Below are positions 57,872-64,000 of a stretch of 64,000 nucleotides of DNA, in pieces. The DNA comes from Cycloclasticus sp. Lineage in GTDB: Bacteria > Pseudomonadota > Gammaproteobacteria > Methylococcales > Cycloclasticaceae. Under the pieces are notes generated by a model. The model was not told the DNA's origin. It saw only the letters and a list, made by a program, of their open reading frames with translations, and did not search any database. The translations under genes and the position numbers were made by a program. Position 1 is the stretch's first letter, and every line of letters begins with the position of its first letter. The stretch is taken from the NCBI GenBank assembly GCA_002700385.1, contig PADC01000011.1, positions 62,001 through 126,000 of the forward strand, given 5' to 3'.

Positions 57872-57915
57872 CATGTCGCGGGTTATCAGGCCCTTTATAA
57901 CCAGCGACATGTTTT
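57872..57915 (+). terminator. Hairpin terminator after the DUF4870-like gene
   Basis: CATGTCGCGGGTTAT pairs with ATAACCAGCGACATG (one mismatch) and is followed by TTTT. It lies in the convergent gap ahead of the VOC gene, 37 nt after the stop. Confidence 0.6.
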
Positions 57916-57950
57916 CAGATCGCTAAAATGTTCAGCCGCTAGCGAAACAG

Positions 57951-58343
57951 CTATTTCCCAACCAACGGTGGGTGACAAATAATTTGTACTGTCACGCCCT
58001 CTGGGTCATAGCAATAAAAACTTTTCGCGCCATCACGGTGTTTACGTGGTTGTGTTTTCATTTTAATGTCATGATACTTTAAGAAGGCAAACCAATCGTC
58101 TACATCTTCTTCTGAATCAAGAAAAAAACCAATATGGTCCAGTGTTGGCACGCCGCTTTGTTCACCGTTCACTTTGTGAAGCGCTAAATTATCATTGCCG
58201 GAGGTTAAATAAACATTATCGCCATCGGGCCGCCACTCAACAGACATCCCCATTAAATCCACATAAAAATGCTCCGCCGCCGTCAAGTCACGAACATTAA
58301 GCGCCACATGCCTTAAACCTGTTGTTGCATTAGGCCGCTTCAC
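57951..58343 (-). CDS. VOC-superfamily (glyoxalase-like) protein
   Basis: A 130-residue single-domain member of the vicinal oxygen chelate superfamily: GLRHVALNVRDLTAAEHFYV at the start, LDHIGFFLDSEEDVDDWFAF in the middle and FYCYDPEGVTVQIICHPP at the end, giving His and Glu metal-ligand positions. These proteins act as lyases, dioxygenases or resistance proteins; no substrate can be named. Its ATG overlaps the osmC-like stop by 4 nt, so the two are co-translated. Confidence 0.85.
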   Translation of the reverse strand: MKRPNATTGLRHVALNVRDLTAAEHFYVDLMGMSVEWRPDGDNVYLTSGNDNLALHKVNGEQSGVPTLDHIGFFLDSEEDVDDWFAFLKYHDIKMKTQPRKHRDGAKSFYCYDPEGVTVQIICHPPLVGK

Positions 58344-58771
58344 GGTGCCTCCACGTCGATAATTTCATAATCGTGTGTGATTTCAACAGCTTTGCTTAAC
58401 ATAATGGATGCTGAACAATATTTTTCAGCTGATAAATTCACTGCGCGCGCCACAGCTTTATCGGTTAAGCCTTTCCCTGAAACAATGAAATGTACGTGAA
58501 TTTTGGTGAAAACCGCGGGAACGGTATCTGCCCGCTCTGCATGAATTTCCGCTACGCAATCAGTCACCTGTTGACGCGCTTTATCCAATATCATTTTTAC
58601 ATCAAAGGCGGTACAGCCCCCCATACCCGTTAATAACATTTCCATGGGTCGAAGACCTAAATTTCTACCGCCATTTTCTGGCGCACCATCCATCACGACA
58701 GTATGCCCGCTCCCAGATTCACCGAGAAACATGGCGCCTTCAACCCATTTTATTCTTACATCCATCGTCAT
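58340..58771 (-). CDS. OsmC-family protein (YhfA-type)
   Basis: A 143-residue OsmC-like protein. The thiol site is seen as GGCTAFDVKMILDKARQQV (Cys about 53) and SAEKYCSASIMLSKAVEI (Cys about 117), with NLGLRPMEMLLTGMGG preceding. OsmC/Ohr relatives reduce organic hydroperoxides; the YhfA branch is less well understood. It lies divergently from the Crp-family gene, and E. coli yhfA is also divergent from crp, so the gene order is conserved. Confidence 0.88.
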   Translation of the reverse strand: MTMDVRIKWVEGAMFLGESGSGHTVVMDGAPENGGRNLGLRPMEMLLTGMGGCTAFDVKMILDKARQQVTDCVAEIHAERADTVPAVFTKIHVHFIVSGKGLTDKAVARAVNLSAEKYCSASIMLSKAVEITHDYEIIDVEAP

Positions 58772-58895
58772 ACCTTAGTTTTCATTTAGCGCAAAGAATA
58801 TCACATAATCGTTTAACCTCTGGACTTTGCCAACGTAATTCATTGGCTTATTTTTGCTGACTGTTATTTTATAAATCTCTGCTACACTTCAGCTC

Positions 58896-59579
58896 ATGAG
58901 CAGACAAAAGCCTATTCTCAATTTTTCTGGTATGCCGGATGACTCCTTTGCCCGTTTCATCAGTTTTTGCCATCGTCGGGAATACTCTAACAAAACAGAT
59001 ATTATTCAACCCGGTGATGATTTAGACACCTTGTATTATTTTGTTGAAGGGTCTGCTCACGTCCGTGTTGACGAAGTAGATGGCCATGAATTTATTGTGG
59101 CCACCCTTAGCCGAGGAGATTTTATTGGCGAAGCAGGGTTTTTTGAACCTAATGAAAATCGAGAAAAACGAGATGTTTATGTGCGAACCAGCTCGCCTTG
59201 TCAGCTCGCTGGCATCAGTTATAACCGATTAAATTCCCTGTTAGATAATGAACTTAAAGCTGATAGCAGAGCGATTATTACCGCGCTTGGTCAACAGCTT
59301 GCTAAACGTTTATTACATACCAGTCGAAAAGCGGGAGATCTCGCCTTTCTGGATGTCAGTGGCCGTGTTGCAAAAACATTGAAAGATTTAACCGAAGCAC
59401 CCGAAGCAATGACTCACCCCGAAGGCATACAAATCAGAATTACTCGCCAGGATATTGGTCGAATGGTTGGCTGTTCTCGTGAAATGGCAGGGCGTGTTTT
59501 AAAAACACTGGGTGAACAAGGGCAGATTAAGGTCAATGGCAAAACAATACTGGTCACAAAACAAGCACTAAGCCATTAA
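58896..59579 (+). CDS. crp: CRP/Clp-family global transcription regulator
   Basis: Cyclic-nucleotide-binding domain (about 10-125; [32 protein letters not shown]), dimer helix (about 130-155) and helix-turn-helix (about 171-195; [20 protein letters not shown]). 227 residues. The C-helix Thr-Ser contact ([13 protein letters not shown]) is kept, but the phosphate loop after GFFEP is [13 protein letters not shown], lacking the usual Arg-Ser pair. The recognition helix [10 protein letters not shown] resembles Xanthomonas Clp, a c-di-GMP-responsive relative, as much as E. coli CRP. Position beside an osmC/yhfA-type gene and before trp genes fits crp. Ends convergently with trpC with a 12-nt overlap. 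Confidence 0.88.
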   Translation: MSRQKPILNFSGMPDDSFARFISFCHRREYSNKTDIIQPGDDLDTLYYFVEGSAHVRVDEVDGHEFIVATLSRGDFIGEAGFFEPNENREKRDVYVRTSSPCQLAGISYNRLNSLLDNELKADSRAIITALGQQLAKRLLHTSRKAGDLAFLDVSGRVAKTLKDLTEAPEAMTHPEGIQIRITRQDIGRMVGCSREMAGRVLKTLGEQGQIKVNGKTILVTKQALSH

Positions 59580-60365
59580 ATTTTTCAGTGCCTTCCCTGG
59601 ATCATCGCAACGCATAAAGGCTTCACCAATCAAAAAGGTATGGACTTGATGCTCTTTTAGCATCGTAATATCTTCTGGCTTATGCAAGCCGCTTTCACTT
59701 ACGACAATAATGTCATCAGGGATACTCTTAAGCAAATCCACCGTCGTCGTTAATGAGGTTTCAAATGTTCTTAAATTACGATTATTGATCCCAACCAAGT
59801 CCAGATTTAATCGTAAGGCACGTTGCAGCTCTTCCGCATCGTGCACTTCTACCAACACATCCATCCCCAGTTCACCGGCTAATTGGTACAAGTCTGCCAA
59901 CGTCGCATCGTCCAAGGCGGCAACAATCAACAAAATGCAATCTGCTCCTATGGCTCGCGCTTCATAAACTTGATAACGGTCAACAATAAAATCTTTACGA
60001 ATAACAGGCAAGCCACAGGCAGCACGCGCCTCTTTTAAATAAGCTTCGGCACCTTGAAAAAAGTCTTTGTCTGTTAATACCGACAAACAAGCCGCCCCAC
60101 CGATCTCATAACTGAGGGCTATCTCAGCTGGATTAAAATGCTCACGCAACAAACCTTTACTCGGCGAGGCCTTTTTCACCTCAGCAATCACCGCTGTTTC
60201 ACCTTGGCTTAGTTTTTTCTTAATTGAATCCATAAATCCTCTAACCGGCGAAGCTGTCGAAATTTGTCGTTTCAAATCCTCAAGGGAAGTCTGCTCAAGC
60301 CGCTCGGCAATTTCTTCATGTTTTCGAGCCAATATTTTTACTAATACGTCGGGGGTGTCGGTCAT
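59568..60365 (-). CDS. trpC: Indole-3-glycerol phosphate synthase
   Basis: Closes the indole ring in tryptophan synthesis. A TIM-barrel enzyme with [60 protein letters not shown] and [11 protein letters not shown], then [12 protein letters not shown]. 265 residues, monofunctional (no TrpF fusion as in E. coli). ATG overlaps the trpD stop by 4 nt. Last gene of the trpEGDC run. Confidence 0.96.
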   Translation of the reverse strand: MTDTPDVLVKILARKHEEIAERLEQTSLEDLKRQISTASPVRGFMDSIKKKLSQGETAVIAEVKKASPSKGLLREHFNPAEIALSYEIGGAACLSVLTDKDFFQGAEAYLKEARAACGLPVIRKDFIVDRYQVYEARAIGADCILLIVAALDDATLADLYQLAGELGMDVLVEVHDAEELQRALRLNLDLVGINNRNLRTFETSLTTTVDLLKSIPDDIIVVSESGLHKPEDITMLKEHQVHTFLIGEAFMRCDDPGKALKNLMA

Positions 60366-61396
60366 CTTAAAAAGCGCTGTGTTTTTTCTTTTAGTTCAAC
60401 AAGTTTTTGCAAGGCTTTGCCAGAGTTAATCATGTCTTGAGCTAAGGCCACACCGGATTTAATGCTGTCTGATTTGCCACAAACGTATAAAGCAGCCCCT
60501 GCATTTAACGCCAGCATATCGGCGGCGTTTTTTCCTTCTACCGTTTTTTGCGAGCCTAAAGCATCGTTTATCAAAGCTAACGACTCTTCGGCACTCTCAA
60601 CCGTTAAACCAATCAAACTTTGGCTCTCCACACCCACGTCTTCGGGCGTTATTTTATATTCTTGAACCGTGCCGTTCTTCAATTCTGCAATATGTGTCGG
60701 TGTGGCCAGGCTTATTTCATCCAGCCCATCTTGTGCATGAACAACCAACACGTGCTCACTACCCAAACGCTGTAAAACATGAGCGATGGGCTGACACAGC
60801 GCTTCGTTAAAGACGCCGATCAACTGAGATTTCACATCAGCCGGGTTTGTCATTGGTCCCAGCATGTTAAAAATGGTGCGTTGTGCTAACTCTTTACGTG
60901 GCCCAATAGCATACTTCATCGCACTGTGATGAGCAGGCGCAAACATAAAACCGATGCCAACGTCTTGAATGCAAGTTGATACTTGTTCAGGACTTAAATC
61001 CAAATAAATACCCGCCGCTTCGAGCACATCGGCACTCCCAGTTGAACTGGAAACCGAACGATTGCCGTGCTTTGCTACTTTTCCACCCGCAGCCGAAACA
61101 ATAAATGCGCTTGCGGTTGATACATTAAATAAATCTGACCCATCACCGCCGGTACCGCAAGTGTCTACTAAAAAATCTCCCGTCACCGCCACTTTTGTAG
61201 CCAGCTCGCGCATGACAATGGCCGCCCCTTCGATTTCATCGAGTGATTCGCCTTTCATTCTCAACGCCACCAGAAAACCACCAATTTGTGCGGGCGTGGC
61301 TTCACCTAACATAATTTGACGCATCACGTCGATCATCTGCTCAGTAGAAAGGTCTTGATAATTAATAGCCGCTTCAAGCGCTTGTTTAATATCCAC
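60362..61396 (-). CDS. trpD: Anthranilate phosphoribosyltransferase
   Basis: Joins anthranilate and PRPP. The PRPP/Mg motif [20 protein letters not shown] (about 79-98), [19 protein letters not shown] and [19 protein letters not shown] are typical. 344 residues, with no fused glutaminase. Starts 4 nt after trpG. Confidence 0.96.
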   Translation of the reverse strand: MDIKQALEAAINYQDLSTEQMIDVMRQIMLGEATPAQIGGFLVALRMKGESLDEIEGAAIVMRELATKVAVTGDFLVDTCGTGGDGSDLFNVSTASAFIVSAAGGKVAKHGNRSVSSSTGSADVLEAAGIYLDLSPEQVSTCIQDVGIGFMFAPAHHSAMKYAIGPRKELAQRTIFNMLGPMTNPADVKSQLIGVFNEALCQPIAHVLQRLGSEHVLVVHAQDGLDEISLATPTHIAELKNGTVQEYKITPEDVGVESQSLIGLTVESAEESLALINDALGSQKTVEGKNAADMLALNAGAALYVCGKSDSIKSGVALAQDMINSGKALQKLVELKEKTQRFLR

Positions 61397-61399
61397 GAT

Positions 61400-61993
61400 T
61401 CACCCTTTGTTTAAAAAATTTCTTAATAAATCATGCCCGTGCTCAGTCAAAATAGACTCAGGGTGAAACTGCACGCCTTCAACCTCTAATTCACGATGCT
61501 TGAAGCCCATAATTTCATCCATCTCGCCCGCTGCTGTTTGTGTCCAAGCCGTTATTTCCAAACAATCGGGCAGCGACTCTTTTTCCACGACTAGCGAATG
61601 ATACCGAGTTGCCTTAAAGGGGTTGCTTAATCCTTTAAAAACGCCCACTTCGTTATGGTACATATCGGACGTTTTGCCGTGCATAATATTGTTCGCGTGC
61701 ACGACTTTACCACCGAACACTTCACCAATACTTTGATGGCCCAAGCAAACCCCTAAGATGGGAACAGTGCCGGCCATCCTTTTAATCAATTCAACAGAAA
61801 TACCGGCTTGCGTTGGCGTACAAGGCCCCGGGGAAATGACAATTTTATCAGCTTGCATCGCGATCACTTCGTCAACACTGGCCTGATCATTACGTACAAC
61901 GTGAACATCCGCACCTAATTCTGCAAAATATTGCACCAAGTTATAAGTGAACGAATCGTAATTGTCGATCATCACTAATTTACACGCAGCCAT
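61400..61993 (-). CDS. trpG: Anthranilate synthase glutamine amidotransferase subunit
   Basis: Supplies ammonia to TrpE. Class I amidotransferase triad: Cys in [16 protein letters not shown], His and Glu in [33 protein letters not shown] at the N-terminus. 197 residues. Such subunits often also serve as PabA for folate synthesis. ATG overlaps the trpE stop by 1 nt. Confidence 0.95.
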   Translation of the reverse strand: MAACKLVMIDNYDSFTYNLVQYFAELGADVHVVRNDQASVDEVIAMQADKIVISPGPCTPTQAGISVELIKRMAGTVPILGVCLGHQSIGEVFGGKVVHANNIMHGKTSDMYHNEVGVFKGLSNPFKATRYHSLVVEKESLPDCLEITAWTQTAAGEMDEIMGFKHRELEVEGVQFHPESILTEHGHDLLRNFLNKG

Positions 61994-63495
61994 TAGGCTT
62001 TACCTCCTGTTAAACCCCGTTGCGCCATGGCCACTGCTTTAAAAATTGCCCGCCCTTTATTCATTGTTTCGGCCCACTCGTTCTCAGGTACAGAATCATG
62101 CACAATGCCCGCACCTGCTTGTATATTTAACTTTCCATCCTTTATGACTGCTGTTCGAATAGCAATCGCGGTGTCTAAATTCCCCGACCACGACATATAG
62201 CCAACAGCACCAGAGTAGATACCGCGTTTAACCGGCTCCAGTTCATCGATGATTTGCATGGCTCTAATTTTCGGCGCACCGCTAACGGTACCTGCGGGAA
62301 ACGTCGCCTCCAGCACGTCAATCGCATCAAGGCCGGGTTTTAACTCGCCCGTCACATTTGACACAATATGCATCACATGGGAATAGCGTTCAATCACCAT
62401 TTTATCGGTCAGCTCCACGGTCCCTGTTTTCGACACACGACCTGCATCATTGCGGCCTAAGTCAATCAACATTAAATGCTCGGCACACTCTTTTGGGTCG
62501 GCCAACAGTTCTTTTTCTAGTGCGTCGTCTTCTTCTCGCGTTGCGCCTCTTGGGCGAGTGCCGGCAATCGGTCTAACGGTTACTTCACCGTCATCTAAAC
62601 GGGTTAAAATTTCAGGTGATGAACCGACCACGTGAGTATCGTCTAAATTTAAATGGTACATATAAGGTGATGGGTTTAAACAACGTAACGCTCGGTACAA
62701 ATCAATCGGGGACTCTTGGTAAGGAATTGTCATCCTTTGCGATAAAACCACTTGCATCACATCGCCCTCAACGATGTAGTCTTTCACTTTGTTTACTGCG
62801 TCTTGAAAACCCTGTTGGGTAAACCCTGAAATAAAATCAGCCTCGCCGACTTCCGTTGTCTGGCTCTCCCCAAATGTTGAGTTAATGTCTGTTGTGTTTA
62901 ACGTTTTAATAATCTCTTCAAGGCGAGCCACACCCAGTTGATAGGCATTTTCTTGAGCTGGATCCACATGTGTCACAATCATCAGTTGATTGTTGACGTT
63001 ATCAAACACCAAGACCTCTTCAGAAATCATCAACAAAATGTCGTCTGAACCAATGGGGTCTTGTTTTTTATTCTGTTCATTATTTAGGGCTACTTTTGGC
63101 TCTATATAATGGATGGTTTCATAGCCAAAATACCCAACCAGTCCCCCACTGAAACGGGGCAACCCTTCAATATCGGGTATTTTGAATGTCTCTGCATAAC
63201 GACGCACCCAATCCAATGGTGAAGCACTATCAACCGTTTTAACGACCTGACCTTTAGACTGTATGCTAACCGTGCTGCCATTGATTTTTATGACCTGTTG
63301 ACATGGCAAACCGATAATGGAATATCGCCCCCAATTTTCGCCCCCCTGTACAGATTCAAAAAGGTAGCTATAGGGCTTATTTGCCAATTTCATATACGCA
63401 CTGAGGGGGGTTTCTAAATCAGCTAAAATGGTTTTCATCAGGGGAATTTTGTTATATCCCTGATCGGCATATTGTTTAAATTGTTCGGGTGTCAT
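61993..63495 (-). CDS. trpE: Anthranilate synthase component I
   Basis: Converts chorismate to anthranilate with TrpG ammonia. Catalytic region [48 protein letters not shown], and [18 protein letters not shown] are all present; an N-terminal region carries the Trp feedback site ([11 protein letters not shown]). 500 residues. First trp gene, about 100 nt after gph. No Trp-rich leader peptide is visible in that gap, so attenuation is not supported. Confidence 0.96.
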   Translation of the reverse strand: MTPEQFKQYADQGYNKIPLMKTILADLETPLSAYMKLANKPYSYLFESVQGGENWGRYSIIGLPCQQVIKINGSTVSIQSKGQVVKTVDSASPLDWVRRYAETFKIPDIEGLPRFSGGLVGYFGYETIHYIEPKVALNNEQNKKQDPIGSDDILLMISEEVLVFDNVNNQLMIVTHVDPAQENAYQLGVARLEEIIKTLNTTDINSTFGESQTTEVGEADFISGFTQQGFQDAVNKVKDYIVEGDVMQVVLSQRMTIPYQESPIDLYRALRCLNPSPYMYHLNLDDTHVVGSSPEILTRLDDGEVTVRPIAGTRPRGATREEDDALEKELLADPKECAEHLMLIDLGRNDAGRVSKTGTVELTDKMVIERYSHVMHIVSNVTGELKPGLDAIDVLEATFPAGTVSGAPKIRAMQIIDELEPVKRGIYSGAVGYMSWSGNLDTAIAIRTAVIKDGKLNIQAGAGIVHDSVPENEWAETMNKGRAIFKAVAMAQRGLTGGKA

Positions 63496-63594
63496 GACTC
63501 TTTCTCTTAATTACTTCTTCAATGGACTGCTGATACGTTTAGAATCGCCATCGTCTTTTCATTAAACTTTTCTCACCCGTACTCAACATCCGTC

Positions 63595-64000
63595 TCACGC
63601 TGCCTGTTGAATCAATTGAACAATATCTGGAAATTGGCTGATCACCCTGTCGGCACCAAGCTGATGGACGTTATCGCCACCATGATAGCCATAGTCCACA
63701 CAAATAGAGTAAAAACCGGCCGCTTGCGCCGCTGCTATGTCATTCACTGAATCCCCCACCATCATCGATTGCTCTGGCAGCACATTAAAAAACTGCGCTG
63801 TTTCTAATAACGGCATCGGGTGAGGTTTACGCTCTTCAAAGGTATCACCGCACACCACTTTATCAAACAAGCCTTCAAGGCCGAGTTGTTTTAATAACGG
63901 CGTTGTGAATTGCTCGGGTTTATTAGTAATGCAGGCCATCGCAATACCTTTTGTCCTTAATACGTTCAACGTTTCCTCAACGCCATCGTACAATACGCTA
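63595..64000 (-). CDS. gph: Phosphoglycolate phosphatase, partial (runs off the window)
   Basis: The C-terminal part of a HAD-superfamily phosphatase: DGVEETLNVLRTKGIAMACI, TNKPEQFTTPLLKQLGL (motif II Thr), CGDTFEERKPHPMPLLE (motif III Lys) and MMVGDSVNDIAAAQAAG (motif IV). The N-terminal nucleophile motif lies beyond position 64000. Gph removes 2-phosphoglycolate. Location just upstream of trpE is common in Gammaproteobacteria (rpe-gph-trpE). A start codon inside the window is not expected. Confidence 0.88.
   Translation of the reverse strand, partial: SVLYDGVEETLNVLRTKGIAMACITNKPEQFTTPLLKQLGLEGLFDKVVCGDTFEERKPHPMPLLETAQFFNVLPEQSMMVGDSVNDIAAAQAAGFYSICVDYGYHGGDNVHQLGADRVISQFPDIVQLIQQAA

Noticed and set aside
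63496-63594. Tryptophan attenuator upstream of trpE
   Set aside because: The 98-nt gap to gph has no short ORF with tandem Trp codons and no clear terminator/antiterminator pair.

Overview
The window looks like a chromosomal segment of a moderately AT-rich gammaproteobacterium. The block ygfB-pepP-ubiH-ubiI next to gcvTH(P), with zapA-6S RNA-ygfA-rpiA running the other way, is the arrangement known from Enterobacteria and other Gammaproteobacteria. Split glycine dehydrogenase (gcvPA/gcvPB), Coq7 as a ubiquinone hydroxylase, and gph-trpEGDC point to a deeper-branching aquatic lineage such as the Methylophaga/Cycloclasticus group. The genus is a guess.

Layout. 0-2.7 kb: small housekeeping genes (CvfB-like S1 protein, FetB-like permease, ArfB, YjdM). 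2.7-8.1 kb: a stress and detoxification patch (Dps, KatG, ACR3 arsenite exporter) that also holds two decayed genes, an effector-binding (GyrI-like) protein and a nitrobindin-like protein. 8.2-14.4 kb: a glycine-cleavage operon behind a tandem glycine riboswitch with its own terminator; it has a thiol peroxidase gene between gcvPA and gcvPB and ends with a PfkB kinase. 14.5-21.4 kb: the ubiquinone/pepP block and the divergent zapA/6S RNA/ygfA/rpiA block. 21.7-26.0 kb: SulP transporter, diguanylate cyclase, rplM-rpsI.

26.2-53.3 kb is one long surface-polysaccharide region, almost entirely on the minus strand. It makes sugar nucleotides (pgi, galU, a degenerate UDP-glucose dehydrogenase-like protein, rfbACDB for dTDP-rhamnose, fcl-gmd for GDP-fucose, and a 4,6-dehydratase / 4-reductase / initiating phosphosugar transferase trio of the UDP-QuiNAc type). 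It also holds glycosyltransferases and a Wzm/Wzt ABC exporter. Sulfation genes are embedded in it: an intact sulfotransferase, a 882-residue sulfotransferase-FkbM methyltransferase-glycosyltransferase fusion and a decayed sulfotransferase. At the upstream end is a full PAPS supply and PAP disposal set (cysD, cysN, two APS kinases, one of them membrane-anchored through DUF2061, and cysQ). No PAPS reductase or sulfite reductase is visible in the window. The best reading is a sulfated glycan assembly locus with a local PAPS supply; this is the most interesting system here. Several fossil ORFs at 38.9-43.1 kb show active turnover of its decorating enzymes.

53.3-64 kb: glycolate-oxidase-type Fe-S protein, Coq7, BioA, a secreted SASA-type esterase, a DUF4870-like membrane protein, VOC and OsmC proteins, a CRP/Clp-family regulator, and the tryptophan operon trpEGDC with gph running off the end.
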